In this document: positions 11,271 to 21,194 of the stretch, piece after piece
Layout of the letters: every line of letters begins with the position of its first letter
How positions within the stretch are numbered: position 1 is the stretch's first letter
Source of the DNA: Thalassospira sp.
GTDB lineage: Bacteria > Pseudomonadota > Alphaproteobacteria > Rhodospirillales > Thalassospiraceae
Assembly (NCBI RefSeq): GCF_030690045.1
Contig: NZ_JAUYHK010000012.1
Span: forward strand, 50,212-114,211
Direction of reading: 5' to 3'
Length of the DNA stretch: 64,000 nt
Notes under the pieces: generated by a model
The model's database searches: none
What the model was told of the DNA's origin: nothing
Seen by the model: only the letters and a program-made list of their open reading frames with translations
Translations under genes and position numbers: made by a program

Positions 11271-12491
11271 ATGGCCCGTATTGTCATGAAATTCGGCGGC
11301 ACGTCTGTTGCCGATGTCGAAAAAATCAGGAATGTCGCCCGTCGGGTCAAAGCCGAGGTCGATGCAGGCAATCAGGTTGCGGTGGTGGTCTCGGCAATGT
11401 CGGGTACAACCAACCAGTTGGTCGGCTGGGCCGATGCGATTTCGCCGATGTATGACGCGCGCGAATATGACGTGATTGTGTCGTCGGGCGAACAGGTGAC
11501 CGTCGGCCTGATGGCGATGGCCTTGCAGGCGATTGACGTTCCTGCGCGATCGTGGCTGGGCTGGCAAATTCCGTTGCGGACCGATGGGGCCCATGCCAAA
11601 GCACGGATCAAGGATATCGATACCACCGAACTGATCCGTCGTCTTGAGGGTGGAGAAGTGGTATGTGTCGCCGGTTTTCAGGGGATCGCCCCGGATAACC
11701 GGATTACCACGCTGGGCCGTGGCGGATCGGATACCTCGGCCGTGGCACTGGCCGCGGCCCTGAAGGCGGATCGTTGCGACATCTATACTGATGTTGACGG
11801 TGTGTACACGACCGATCCGCGGATTGTGCCCAAGGCGCGCAAGCTCGATAAAATTACCTACGAAGAAATGCTGGAGCTGGCATCGCTTGGTGCGAAGGTC
11901 TTGCAGACCCGTTCCGTCGAGATGGCCATGAACCATCGCGTTCGGGTGCAGGTCCGTTCGACCTTCAGCGATGCGCAAGGAACACTTGTTGTAGACGAGG
12001 ACGAGATCGTGGAACAGGAAGTCGTCAGCGGGATTGCCTATAGTCGGGATGAAGCCAAGATTACTTTGGTCAAGGTTGCCGACAAACCGGGGATCGCTGC
12101 TTCTATTTTCAGTCCGTTGGCTGATGCCAATGTCAATGTCGATATGATCGTGCAGAATGTGTCGGAAGACGGCAACAGCACGGATATGACCTTTACCGTG
12201 CCGCGCGGCGAGTTTCAGCGGGCGCTTAAAGTCATTGAATCCAACCGTGACAAGATCGGTTATCAGCAACTGATCAGTGCGTCGGATGTGACCAAGGTAT
12301 CAATCATCGGGGTTGGCATGCGGTCGCATGTTGGCGTTGCTCGCAAGATGTTTGAAACCCTTGCCGAAAAAGGCATCAATATTCAGGTGATTTCAACATC
12401 CGAAATCAAGGTTAGTGTCCTGATTGCCGAAGAATATACCGAACTGGCCGTGCGAGCCCTTCATACGGCCTATGGTCTGGATACGGAATAA
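11271..12491 (+). CDS. lysC: Aspartate kinase LysC
   Basis: 406 residues. It phosphorylates aspartate, the first step to lysine, threonine, methionine and diaminopimelate. The kinase domain starts with VMKFGGTSV and contains GRGGSDTSAVALAAALKADRC and YTDVDGVYTTDPR. Two C-terminal ACT domains follow (ITLVKVADKPGIAASIF and VSIIGVGMRSHVGVARKMF), the usual site of feedback inhibition. The length and single-enzyme build match the alphaproteobacterial type, without a homoserine dehydrogenase fusion. Confidence 0.97.
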   Translation: MARIVMKFGGTSVADVEKIRNVARRVKAEVDAGNQVAVVVSAMSGTTNQLVGWADAISPMYDAREYDVIVSSGEQVTVGLMAMALQAIDVPARSWLGWQIPLRTDGAHAKARIKDIDTTELIRRLEGGEVVCVAGFQGIAPDNRITTLGRGGSDTSAVALAAALKADRCDIYTDVDGVYTTDPRIVPKARKLDKITYEEMLELASLGAKVLQTRSVEMAMNHRVRVQVRSTFSDAQGTLVVDEDEIVEQEVVSGIAYSRDEAKITLVKVADKPGIAASIFSPLADANVNVDMIVQNVSEDGNSTDMTFTVPRGEFQRALKVIESNRDKIGYQQLISASDVTKVSIIGVGMRSHVGVARKMFETLAEKGINIQVISTSEIKVSVLIAEEYTELAVRALHTAYGLDTE

Positions 12492-12584
12492 TGCCGGTCT
12501 GGTTGCGGTTAAGGCCCTGTTAAAGGCCGATCTTTAATAATGACAGCGCCGTGGACATATCGTTCCGGCCGACGTGATGAAATC

Positions 12585-12606
12585 GCAGGAAACCTTGGTT
12601 TCCTGC
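12585..12606. repeat. Perfect 10-bp inverted repeat between lysC and the next gene
   Basis: GCAGGAAACC and GGTTTCCTGC separated by TT. It could be the lysC terminator (only a weak ATTTCTG tail follows) or an operator for the gene starting at 12631. Confidence 0.6.
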
Positions 12607-12630
12607 ATTTCTGCATTGGGGAACAGAACA

Positions 12631-13659
12631 ATGAATGATCCGAAATTCGATGCCGCCCGCGCCCGTCTTGACCGGTTGTGGGCGTCCGGACGGGAATTTC
12701 TTGGCACGGATTACGCGATCATGGCCGGGGCGATGTCGTGGGTGTCGGAACGCCATCTGGTAGCGGCGGTGTCCAATGCCGGTGGTTTTGGTGTTATTGC
12801 CTGCGGGTCGATGAACCCGGATTTGCTGTCCGCCGAAATTGCCGCAACAAAGGCGATGACCGACAAGCCGTTTGGCGTCAATGTCATCACCATGCATCCG
12901 CAACTTGAACAACTGATCAATGTCTGCCGCGAACATAATGTCGGTCATGTCGTTCTGGCGGGCGGTTTGCCGTCATCGGCTGCGATCAAGCAGGCCAAGG
13001 AATTTTCAAAGGTTGTTTGTTTTGCACCGGCAATGGTTTTGGCGAAAAAACTGAAACGGTCGGGTGCCGATGCGCTGGTGATTGAAGGTTCCGAGGCGGG
13101 CGGCCATGTTGGGCCGGTGTCGCTGACGGTCCTGGCGCAGGAAATCCTGCCGGAAATCGACGATATTCCGATTTTCTGTGCCGGGGGCATTGGTCGGGGC
13201 GAGGCGATGGCGTCATTGCTGGAAATGGGAGCTGCCGGGGTGCAGATTGGCACACGTCTGGTTTGTGCCACCGAAAGCATCGCCCATCCCGATTTCAAAA
13301 AGGCCTTTATCCGCGCCAGCGCACGTGATGCAATCACCACCGTTCAACTGGATGACCGTTTTCCGGTGATCCCGGTCCGTGCCCTTGTCAACAAGGGAAC
13401 GGACGAATTCATGCAGACCCAGCGCGTGGTAATTGAGAAATTCCGGGCTGGTGAACTGGATCAGGGAGCGGCACAGCTTGAAATTGAGCATTTCTGGGCC
13501 GGGGCGCTGCGCCGGGCCGTTATTGATGGCGATGTTGATGGCGGATCATTGATGGCGGGACAATCGGTTGGTATGGTAAAGAAAGAACAGCCGGTTGCGG
13601 AAATTCTTGCCGAACTGGTTGAACAGGCCGTTCAGTCCCTCGCACACAGAGACGTATAA
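12631..13659 (+). CDS. Nitronate monooxygenase-like FMN enzyme
   Basis: 342 residues, a TIM-barrel flavoprotein of the 2-nitropropane dioxygenase/NPD family. Visible landmarks are IMAGAMSWVSERHLVAAVSNAGGFGVIA at the start (FMN phosphate loop), KPFGVNVITMHP, ADALVIEGSEAGGHVG, which has the family His, and PIFCAGGIGRGEAMASLLEMGAAGVQIGTR. The family oxidises alkyl nitronates or acts as an NAD(P)H:flavin or quinone reductase, and the substrate here cannot be told. It starts at the ATG at 12631 (GGGGAA upstream) and ends five bases before ptsP, so the two are probably co-transcribed. Confidence 0.85.
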   Translation: MNDPKFDAARARLDRLWASGREFLGTDYAIMAGAMSWVSERHLVAAVSNAGGFGVIACGSMNPDLLSAEIAATKAMTDKPFGVNVITMHPQLEQLINVCREHNVGHVVLAGGLPSSAAIKQAKEFSKVVCFAPAMVLAKKLKRSGADALVIEGSEAGGHVGPVSLTVLAQEILPEIDDIPIFCAGGIGRGEAMASLLEMGAAGVQIGTRLVCATESIAHPDFKKAFIRASARDAITTVQLDDRFPVIPVRALVNKGTDEFMQTQRVVIEKFRAGELDQGAAQLEIEHFWAGALRRAVIDGDVDGGSLMAGQSVGMVKKEQPVAEILAELVEQAVQSLAHRDV

Positions 13660-13664
13660 TCCTG

Positions 13665-15944
13665 ATGAGCATGTTGCCCGCCGCAGTCACAGGTCCGCGA
13701 CGCCTTCTCAAGCGCGTGCGCGACGTCATGGCCGGGCCGGGCACTGCCGAGGAACGTCTGGGCAAGATCGTAACCATCATCGCGGCCGACATGGTCGCCG
13801 AAGTCTGCTCGGTCTATGTCATGCGAGCGGGCGAGGTTCTGGAACTGTTTGCCACCTGTGGTCTGGCGGCCGAGGCCGTCCACCTGACCCGTTTGCGGGT
13901 TGGTGAGGGGATTGTCGGGGATGTGGCGGCCCATGCAAGGCCGCTGAATTTGCGCGACGCGCAATCACACCCAAATTTTGCCTATCGCCCGGAAACCGGC
14001 GAAGAAATCTATCATTCAATGATAGGTGTTCCTGTCTTGCGCGGCGGTCGTATCATCGGGGTTCTGGCGGTTCAGAATCGCACCGAGCGGCTTTATACCG
14101 ACGACGAACAGGAAGCCCTTGAAAACGTCGCCATGGTTCTGGCGGAAATGGTTGCCGGGGGCGAGTTGGTTAGCCGGGATGAACTGGTGCAGACCGATGG
14201 CATCGCGTTGTTGCCGTTGCGTCTGTCGGGTGCGCGTCTGGCACCGGGGATTGGCAAGGGTATTGCCGTCCTGCATGAACCGCGCATCGTCATCGACCGC
14301 ATGGTGGCCGAGGACCCGGACGAGGAGCTGGCGCGGCTGCGTGAGGCCATGCACGGGCTGCAAAGCCATCTCGACAAGATGCTGGAGGCGGTTGAGGGCA
14401 TCAATCACGGGGCAGGTGAAGAGCCCGGCGATATCCTTGAAGCCTATCGCATGATTGCGCAGGATACCGGCTGGCTGAACCGGATTACCGAAGCGGTGCA
14501 TACGGGATTGACTGCCGAAGCCGCCGTGCAAAAGGTTCATGACGATACCCGTGCACGCATGGCGCAGATTACCGATCCGTATCTGCGCGAACGACTGCAC
14601 GATCTGGAAGACCTTGCCAACCGGTTGTTGCAACATCTGTCTGGACAATTTCAGTCCCCGGCCTTTGGCGATCTGCCTGATGAAATCATTCTGGTGGCAC
14701 GCAATATCGGCCCGGCGGAATTGCTGGATTACGATCATACCCGGTTGCGCGGGCTGGCCCTTGAAGAAGGGTCACATACCTCGCATGTGGCGATTGTTGC
14801 CCGCGCGCTGGATATTCCGGTGCTGGGCGGGGTCAAAGGGGTTCTTGACCGGGTTGAAACCGGCGATCCGCTGATTGTTGATGCCGACAATGCGCAATTG
14901 TTTGTCCGGCCCGGCGAAGATGTGCGGGCCGTGATCGAAGGGGCATTGCTGGCACGGGCCGAACGCAAGATGCTGTATGCGCAGATGCGCGATCTTCCGG
15001 CGCGAACCACGGACGATGTTGACATATCGCTGAATGTGAATGCTGGTTTGCTGATTGATGTGCCGCATGTTGCTGAAAGCGGCGCCGATGGCATTGGCCT
15101 GTATCGCACGGAAATTCCGTTTATGGTGCGCTCCGCCATGCCCGATATCGAAGATCAGACCAAATTATATAACCGGATTTTTGAACAGGCCGAAGGTCGC
15201 CCGGTGGTTTTTCGCACCCTGGATGTCGGCGGTGACAAATTGTTGCCCTATTGGCAGGATATGGTCGAAGAGAACCCGGCGATGGGATGGCGGTCGATCC
15301 GCATCACGCTGGATCGTCCCGCTGTTCTGATCCATCAATTACGGGCTTTGATCCGCGCTGCGCATGATCGCGACCTGTATGTCATGTTTCCAATGATTGC
15401 CGAGGTCGCCGAATTTGATGCGGCCAAAGCTTTGCTGGACAGGCAGCTTGCCCGTGAAGCCGAACGCGGGTTTGTCCCCCGTCGGGTTGATGTCGGGGCG
15501 ATGCTGGAAGTCCCGGCATTGTTCTGGCAGGCGCAAGCCCTTTTGGAACGTGTTGACTTTCTGTCGGTTGGAACCAACGATCTGTTGCAATTTATGTTTG
15601 CTGCAGACCGTGGTAATCCCCGTCTGGAAGGGCGATATGATACATTGTCGCCGGGTGTCTTTGCCTTTATGCGGCAATTGGTGCTGTTATGTGATGAAAA
15701 AAAGGTGCGTTTGACCATTTGTGGCGAAATGGCCGGACGTCCGCTGGAAGCTATGGCGTTGATCGGATTGGGCATACGACGTTTGTCTATGGCTCCTGCT
15801 TCGGTGGGGCCGGTCAAAGAGATGGTCAGAAGTATGGGTGCCGGTTCGGTGCAGGATTATGTTCTTACTCTTATGAATAGTCCGGCCAGAACTTTACGGT
15901 CCCGTCTTAAGGCTTTTGCAATAGATCACGGCGTAAAACTTTAA
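13665..15944 (+). CDS. ptsP: Phosphoenolpyruvate-protein phosphotransferase PtsP (EI-Ntr)
   Basis: 759 residues. It starts the nitrogen phosphotransferase relay by taking phosphate from PEP and passing it to the HPr-like NPr. An N-terminal GAF domain (about residues 20-165; IIAADMVAEVCSVYVMRAG, VGEGIVGDVAA) distinguishes it from sugar EI. The phosphorylated His is in GSHTSHVAIVARAL. The PEP-binding barrel follows with VFRTLDVGGDK, GTNDLLQF and the active-site Cys of LTICGEMAG. In alphaproteobacteria ptsP usually sits beside lysC; here one gene intervenes. Confidence 0.96.
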   Translation: MSMLPAAVTGPRRLLKRVRDVMAGPGTAEERLGKIVTIIAADMVAEVCSVYVMRAGEVLELFATCGLAAEAVHLTRLRVGEGIVGDVAAHARPLNLRDAQSHPNFAYRPETGEEIYHSMIGVPVLRGGRIIGVLAVQNRTERLYTDDEQEALENVAMVLAEMVAGGELVSRDELVQTDGIALLPLRLSGARLAPGIGKGIAVLHEPRIVIDRMVAEDPDEELARLREAMHGLQSHLDKMLEAVEGINHGAGEEPGDILEAYRMIAQDTGWLNRITEAVHTGLTAEAAVQKVHDDTRARMAQITDPYLRERLHDLEDLANRLLQHLSGQFQSPAFGDLPDEIILVARNIGPAELLDYDHTRLRGLALEEGSHTSHVAIVARALDIPVLGGVKGVLDRVETGDPLIVDADNAQLFVRPGEDVRAVIEGALLARAERKMLYAQMRDLPARTTDDVDISLNVNAGLLIDVPHVAESGADGIGLYRTEIPFMVRSAMPDIEDQTKLYNRIFEQAEGRPVVFRTLDVGGDKLLPYWQDMVEENPAMGWRSIRITLDRPAVLIHQLRALIRAAHDRDLYVMFPMIAEVAEFDAAKALLDRQLAREAERGFVPRRVDVGAMLEVPALFWQAQALLERVDFLSVGTNDLLQFMFAADRGNPRLEGRYDTLSPGVFAFMRQLVLLCDEKKVRLTICGEMAGRPLEAMALIGLGIRRLSMAPASVGPVKEMVRSMGAGSVQDYVLTLMNSPARTLRSRLKAFAIDHGVKL

Positions 15945-16107
15945 AAACAATCGCTTTTGGCTGGGGCATCTGTTATTTTTATTGCGGGATCGTAATGTGG
16001 GGGTGCGGGAGTTGGCGATCGGAAAACGAAAGGACGATCATTTGGAGAAGGAAGCTGGAGGGCGGTTGCGTTTCAGACCGCTATCAGGTGGTGAACCTTC
16101 AAATGAT

Positions 16108-17232
16108 ATGAAAATGGAAGCTGAAAACACGCAATCGGCAGAGCCGGGCAAGGTCGGGCGTTTGTTGCGCCACCACCGGACCAGCCATGGGCAAAGCATC
16201 GAAGATGTTTGCCAGCTTTTGCGTATTCGCAAGATTTATATCGAGGCCATCGAAAACTGTGATTACAGCGCCTTGCCCGGTGCCCCGTATGGTCTGGGCT
16301 TTGTGAAGGCCTATGCTGAACATCTGGGGCTTGATGGCAGCGAAATCGTGCGCCGTTACAAGGAAGAAAGCAATACGCCCGAAATGCGGCGCGAACTGAG
16401 CTTTCCCAAACCGGTGCAGGAAAGCCGGGTGCCGGGTGGCGGGGTTTTGCTGGTTGCTGTTTTATTGGGTCTGGGAGCCTATGGCGGTTGGTATTACATG
16501 TCCAGTCAGGGCAAGACATTTGCCGATCTGGTGGACCCGTTGCCGGACCGTCTTGAAGGGCTGTCAAACACGACCGAGAAGACGAATAACGCAGAAGTCG
16601 TTGTTGCGCCGCGCTCGATCGAAACAGCGGCCGATGCCCGTGCCGCCGAAGCTCCGGCTGATGCGCCTGCAACCGTCATTGTCCCGGAAGGTGAAACGTC
16701 GGTTGATGTGACCGAACAACCGACCGTGGCAGAAGAAACCCCTGCCGAAATCGCCGAAGAGCCTGAGGCTGGTGTCGATCCGGATGAAGTTGCAGAGGCT
16801 CCGGCTGAAATAACGGTAACGCCGGAAGTCGAAGCTGTGCCTGAACCGGCACCGCAAGCATCGGCTCCGGCAGAAATTGCTGCTGTTCCGGCTGCACCCG
16901 AAGTCGGAGCTGCCGGGGGCGCGCGAGTATTCGGGGCGTTGAACACCGATAGCCGGGTGACGATTTCTGCCGTGGAAACAAGTTGGGTCCGCATTCGCGA
17001 GAATGATGGCAATATCCTGCTGACCCGGATGCTTAGCCCCGGTGATACTTACCGTGTGCCCAATCGTGATGGCCTGAAACTCGAAGTCGGCAATGCCGGG
17101 GCGCTGGCCCTGAATGTTGATGGACAGGATGGTATTTCAGTTGGGGATTATGGGGCGGTGATTTCGGATTTCTCGCTGAATGCCGATGATATTCTGGCGA
17201 CCGCCAGTGGAACGGCACCTGCGGCACAATAA
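16108..17232 (+). CDS. RodZ-like helix-turn-helix membrane protein (DUF4115)
   Basis: About 374 residues from the ATG at 16108; the start is uncertain, since an open frame continues to 15982 and no strong ribosome site marks any candidate. The order is an N-terminal HTH_25 domain (VGRLLRHHRTSHGQSIEDVC, then YGLGFVKAYAEHLGL), one membrane helix near residues 110-130, a long Ala/Pro/Glu-rich periplasmic linker, and a C-terminal DUF4115 domain (TSWVRIRENDGNILLTRML). This is the layout of the cytoskeletal protein RodZ, which links MreB to cell-wall synthesis. Its place upstream of ispG matches the rodZ-ispG order known in other proteobacteria. Confidence 0.85.
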   Translation: MKMEAENTQSAEPGKVGRLLRHHRTSHGQSIEDVCQLLRIRKIYIEAIENCDYSALPGAPYGLGFVKAYAEHLGLDGSEIVRRYKEESNTPEMRRELSFPKPVQESRVPGGGVLLVAVLLGLGAYGGWYYMSSQGKTFADLVDPLPDRLEGLSNTTEKTNNAEVVVAPRSIETAADARAAEAPADAPATVIVPEGETSVDVTEQPTVAEETPAEIAEEPEAGVDPDEVAEAPAEITVTPEVEAVPEPAPQASAPAEIAAVPAAPEVGAAGGARVFGALNTDSRVTISAVETSWVRIRENDGNILLTRMLSPGDTYRVPNRDGLKLEVGNAGALALNVDGQDGISVGDYGAVISDFSLNADDILATASGTAPAAQ

Positions 17233-17252
17233 GCAATTTTGATCCTGTCAGG

Positions 17253-17286
17253 AAAAAGCGGTTCTGCGGAGCCGCTTTTTTTTCTG
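17253..17286 (+). terminator. Intrinsic terminator after the RodZ-like gene
   Basis: AAAAAGCGGTTC and GAGCCGCTTTTT pair around TGCG and run into further T residues. It starts 20 bases after the stop codon, so ispG probably has its own promoter or depends on read-through. Confidence 0.85.
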
Positions 17287-17373
17287 TCTGGATGAAAAAG
17301 AGCAAGAAAACCTGATGGGGTGGTTTCTAAACGCCCCCTGATAAGCTATATAGTCGGCCACAGCTTGTCAGAC

Positions 17374-18522
17374 ATGAAATTTGCCACGGAACCGGAAATG
17401 AGCGTCCGCCCTTATCGAGACATTGAACGTCGCAAAAGCCGCAAGATCCGCGTCGGATCGGTTGAGGTTGGTGGAGATGCACCGATATCGGTGCAATCGA
17501 TGACCAATACCCTGACGACCGATGTTGCCGGTACAGTTGCGCAAATTCAGGCATTGGAAAATGCCGGGGCCGATATTGTGCGCGTTTCCTGCCCGGATCA
17601 GGAATCAACGGCGGCGTTAAAGCACATCATCCCACAGGTGAAGGTGCCCATCGTTGCCGACATTCATTTTCATTACAAACGCGCCATTGAGGCCGCCGAG
17701 GCTGGTGCCGCCTGTTTGCGGATCAATCCGGGCAATATCGGATCGACCGAACGGGTACGCGAAGTGGTCAAGGCGGCCAAGGATCATGGTTGTTCGATGC
17801 GGATCGGCGTCAATGCCGGGTCGCTTGAACGGGAATTGCTGGAACGTTATGGCGAACCCTGTCCGGAGGCGATGGTCGAAAGTGCGATGAACCATGCGCG
17901 CATCCTTGAAGATCAGGATTTTCGCGAATTCAAGATTTCGGTCAAGGCGTCGGATGTGTTTTTGGCGGTGGCCGCCTATTACGGCCTGGCCGAGGCCTGC
18001 GATTATCCGTTGCATCTGGGTATTACCGAGGCCGGTGGCCTGCGTGGCGGTACCGTAAAATCATCTATTGGCATCGGCAATCTGTTGTGGGCCGGGGTCG
18101 GCGATACCTTGCGGGTGTCGCTGTCGGCTGATCCGGTCGAGGAAATCCATGTCGGCTTTGATATTTTGAAATCACTGGGCCTGCGGTCACGCGGGGTTCA
18201 GATCATTTCCTGCCCGTCCTGTGCCCGGCAGGGTTTCAACGTGGTGGATACGGTGGCCGAACTGGAAAAACGTCTGGCGCATATTGCCACCCCGATTTCC
18301 CTGTCGGTGATTGGCTGTATCGTCAATGGTCCGGGCGAGGCGCGTGAAACCGATATCGGTCTGACCGGTGGGGGTGGTGGCAGCCACAAAATGTATATTT
18401 CCGGCAAGCCCGACCATAATGTCAGCACCGAAAAAATGATCGATCATATCGTCGAACTGGTTGAGGAACGCGCCGCCCGGATCGAGGAAGCCAAGGCTCT
18501 TGAACAGACTGCGGCGCAATAG
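17374..18522 (+). CDS. ispG: 4-hydroxy-3-methylbut-2-enyl diphosphate synthase IspG (GcpE)
   Basis: About 382 residues from the ATG at 17374; an in-frame ATG at 17398 ([14 protein letters not shown]) is an equally reasonable start. It catalyses the penultimate step of the non-mevalonate isoprenoid pathway with a 4Fe-4S cluster. The TIM-barrel part has [14 protein letters not shown] and [11 protein letters not shown]. The cluster cysteines are in [10 protein letters not shown] and [12 protein letters not shown]. The short, two-domain bacterial form is present. A strong terminator follows. Confidence 0.96.
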   Translation: MKFATEPEMSVRPYRDIERRKSRKIRVGSVEVGGDAPISVQSMTNTLTTDVAGTVAQIQALENAGADIVRVSCPDQESTAALKHIIPQVKVPIVADIHFHYKRAIEAAEAGAACLRINPGNIGSTERVREVVKAAKDHGCSMRIGVNAGSLERELLERYGEPCPEAMVESAMNHARILEDQDFREFKISVKASDVFLAVAAYYGLAEACDYPLHLGITEAGGLRGGTVKSSIGIGNLLWAGVGDTLRVSLSADPVEEIHVGFDILKSLGLRSRGVQIISCPSCARQGFNVVDTVAELEKRLAHIATPISLSVIGCIVNGPGEARETDIGLTGGGGGSHKMYISGKPDHNVSTEKMIDHIVELVEERAARIEEAKALEQTAAQ

Positions 18523-18541
18523 CCCGTACTTTTGTGATTTA

Positions 18542-18575
18542 GGCTTCCCGTCCCGATGACGGGAGGCTATTTTTT
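18542..18575 (+). terminator. Intrinsic terminator after ispG
   Basis: GGCTTCCCGTC and GACGGGAGGCT pair around CCGAT, followed by ATTTTTT. It starts 20 bases after the ispG stop. Confidence 0.85.
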
Positions 18576-18625
18576 GTCCCTGCATCGCCCAACCGTCCAG
18601 AAGACACAAGATCGGAGAAACCAAC

Positions 18626-19867
18626 GTGGCATCGCTTCAACCCGTCCGTGGCACGCATGACCTTCTGCCAGAACAGAACCGTCTGCATGACCACATCGCC
18701 GAAACCGCACGGGCGATCGGGGAGTTGTATGGTTATCACCGGATGACCACCCCGATTTTTGAATTTACCGATGTCTTTGCCCGTACCCTTGGCGATACGT
18801 CCGATGTCGTGACCAAGGAAATGTACAGCTTTGAGGATCGTGGCGGCGAACACATCACACTGCGGCCCGAAGGCACGGCAGGCATTGCACGCGCCTATAT
18901 TTCAAACGGCATGCAGCAAATGTCGCCGGTCAAGGTCAGTTATATCGGGCCGATGTTCCGTTATGAGCGGCCTCAAAAAGGTCGTCAGCGCCAGTTCCAC
19001 CAGATCGGGGCGGAATTGCTGGGCGTTGAACAGGTGGCGGGCGATGTCGAAATGATTGCCTATGGTGCGCATATCCTTAAACAGCTAGGCCTGTGGGATG
19101 ACGTCACGCTGGAACTGAATACCCTTGGCGATCCCGAAAGCCGGGCAGCCTATCGCACCGTTCTGGTTGATTATTTCAAGGGGCATTTTGATAAACTGTC
19201 CGAAGACAGCCGCACCCGTCTTGATAAAAACCCGCTGCGTATTCTGGATTCCAAGGATGAAGGCGACCGGGAACTGGTCGCCAATGCGCCGCTGTTTGCC
19301 GATTACCTGAATGAAAATTCGCAACAGTTTTTCAAAGGCCTGACCGAAGGCCTTGGCGATATCGGTATTGCCTATCAGTTAAATCCGCGTTTGGTGCGCG
19401 GGCTGGATTATTATTGCCATACCTGTTTTGAATTCACGACCAATACGCTGGGTGCGCAGGGAACTGTGATGGCCGGGGGCCGTTACGATGGACTGATTTC
19501 GACGATGGGTGGCCCGCAGACCGCCGGTGTGGGCTGGGCCGCCGGTGTCGAACGTCTGGCCCTGATGGTGGGCGAGGCACCGCCCGCCGCCCGCCCGGTT
19601 GCCCTGATCCCGATGGGAGATGATGCCGAACGTCATTGCCGCAAACTGGCGCAGGATTTGCGCGAAGCCGGGATTGCGGTTGAACTGGGTTATGCCGGTA
19701 ATATGAAAAAACGCCTGAAACGGGCAGACAAGGCCAATGCGCGTCTGGCGGTTATTCTGGGCGATGATGAATTGGCCAAAGGTGTTGCGCAATTGCGTGA
19801 TCTTGATAACAGCGATCAGCGCGAAGTCGCCCTGAACGTGTTGATCGAGACAGTCAGCAAGGGATAA
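18626..19867 (+). CDS. hisS: Histidine-tRNA ligase HisS
   Basis: 413 residues, class II synthetase. Motif 1 begins with VRGTHDLLPEQN, motif 2 is YIGPMFRYERPQKGRQRQFHQ, the histidine-specific LVRGLDYYCHTCFEF is present, and motif 3 is GWAAGVERLAL. The anticodon-binding domain (about residues 325-413) completes it. Translation starts with GTG at 18626 behind CGGAGAAA; no in-frame ATG fits the conserved N-terminus. It is the first of four consecutive genes with GTG starts. Confidence 0.96.
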   Translation: MASLQPVRGTHDLLPEQNRLHDHIAETARAIGELYGYHRMTTPIFEFTDVFARTLGDTSDVVTKEMYSFEDRGGEHITLRPEGTAGIARAYISNGMQQMSPVKVSYIGPMFRYERPQKGRQRQFHQIGAELLGVEQVAGDVEMIAYGAHILKQLGLWDDVTLELNTLGDPESRAAYRTVLVDYFKGHFDKLSEDSRTRLDKNPLRILDSKDEGDRELVANAPLFADYLNENSQQFFKGLTEGLGDIGIAYQLNPRLVRGLDYYCHTCFEFTTNTLGAQGTVMAGGRYDGLISTMGGPQTAGVGWAAGVERLALMVGEAPPAARPVALIPMGDDAERHCRKLAQDLREAGIAVELGYAGNMKKRLKRADKANARLAVILGDDELAKGVAQLRDLDNSDQREVALNVLIETVSKG

Positions 19868-19874
19868 ATGACGG

Positions 19875-21194
19875 GTGACAGACGGCGCCTTCCGTGATGA
19901 TGCCGGAGATTGGCCGCTGGATCGCCTGATGGTGATCGGCACCAATCACCGACGCTCCGGCGAGGAAACCCGTGACCGTCTGTTTATCGACGAAGTGCGG
20001 TTGCCACAATTCCTGTCGGTGATTGCCCAGGCGCGTCTGGGGCAGGCGGTGGTGGTATCGACCTGCAACCGCACCGAAGTTCATCTTCTGGCCGAAGACG
20101 CAACACGCGGGCGGGAAAAGCTGATTGACCTGCTGGCCCTGTGGGCGGATATCGACCGCGATCAACTGGCTGCGGAACTGTATATCCGGTCCGGTCGCGA
20201 GGCTTTGCGCCATGTATTTGCTGTGGCGGCATCGCTGGACAGTCTGGTGATTGGCGAACCCGAGGTTTTCGGGCAGGTCAAGGATGCGCATCGCATTGCC
20301 CGCCATCATCAGATTACCGGGCGCGAACTGGAACTGGTGTATCAGGCGGCCTATGCCATCGCCAAAAAGGTCCGCAGCCAGACCGGCATCGGACAGGGGG
20401 CGGTGTCGATAGCTGCCGCCGCGCAATCGGTGGCGCGTGACCTGCATGGCGATATCGCCAATTGCACGTTGTTGGTGGCCGGGGCCGGGGATTTGGGCGA
20501 ACTGATTGCGGCATCCCTTGCCGAACGCGGCATGGGGCGGATTATGGTCACAGACCGTCTGGCGGCGCGTGCCCGGCTGGTGGCGCGCAGGCTGGATTGT
20601 CACTGGTCCGATATCGGTGATCTGGATCGTTTGTTGGCCGAGGCGGATATCGTCCTGACCGCCGGGGGATCGCGGCGCTATATGATTGACCATGCCCGGG
20701 CACAGGATGCGGTTAAACGCAGGCGTTATCGGCCGATCCTGATGATCGATACGGCGGTGCCGGGCGATATAGACCCACAGGTCGATGATATCGCCGAGGT
20801 GTTTTTCTATCGACTTGGCGATCTGGAAAAAATTGCTGCCGAGGGCCGCGACGGGCGTCAGGAAAAAGCTGACCAAGCCTGGGCGTTGATAGATGAGGAA
20901 GTCGATCATTTTGTCAAGGTGCGTGCCCAGCGTGCCGCCGTTCCTGCCCTTGCCGGTCTGCGGCAGCATTTCGAGGCTGTCCGCACCGAGGTTTTACACG
21001 AAAGCCACGGCGATGCCGACAAGGCGACGCGGCTTCTGGTCAATCGGTTGTTGCATGCACCGACCCAAGCCCTTAAAGACCTTGCGGCGACCACCGAAGG
21101 GGCGGGAACGGTGGAATGGCTTAAGGCCCAGAAATTACTTGTGCGGTTATTCCCGCTAGATGATCCGGCACAGGACAAGGAGAATAAAGAGTGA
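19875..21194 (+). CDS. hemA: Glutamyl-tRNA reductase HemA (C5 pathway)
   Basis: 439 residues. It reduces glutamyl-tRNA to glutamate-1-semialdehyde, the first committed step of C5 tetrapyrrole synthesis. The catalytic Cys is in [13 protein letters not shown]. The hallmark [16 protein letters not shown] is present, followed by a Rossmann NADPH domain ([15 protein letters not shown]), the VPGDIDP motif, and a C-terminal dimerisation helix region. The start is GTG at 19875, seven bases after hisS. The stop overlaps the prfA start as GTGA. Most alphaproteobacteria make aminolevulinate with ALA synthase, so this enzyme is noteworthy here. Confidence 0.93.
   Translation: MTDGAFRDDAGDWPLDRLMVIGTNHRRSGEETRDRLFIDEVRLPQFLSVIAQARLGQAVVVSTCNRTEVHLLAEDATRGREKLIDLLALWADIDRDQLAAELYIRSGREALRHVFAVAASLDSLVIGEPEVFGQVKDAHRIARHHQITGRELELVYQAAYAIAKKVRSQTGIGQGAVSIAAAAQSVARDLHGDIANCTLLVAGAGDLGELIAASLAERGMGRIMVTDRLAARARLVARRLDCHWSDIGDLDRLLAEADIVLTAGGSRRYMIDHARAQDAVKRRRYRPILMIDTAVPGDIDPQVDDIAEVFFYRLGDLEKIAAEGRDGRQEKADQAWALIDEEVDHFVKVRAQRAAVPALAGLRQHFEAVRTEVLHESHGDADKATRLLVNRLLHAPTQALKDLAATTEGAGTVEWLKAQKLLVRLFPLDDPAQDKENKE

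Noticed and set aside
10909..11289. Plus-strand frame of 126 codons before lysC
   Set aside because: Overlaps the lysC start, has no good ribosome site and no recognisable features.
11169..12269. Minus-strand frame of 366 codons opposite lysC
   Set aside because: Antisense shadow of lysC without any domain.
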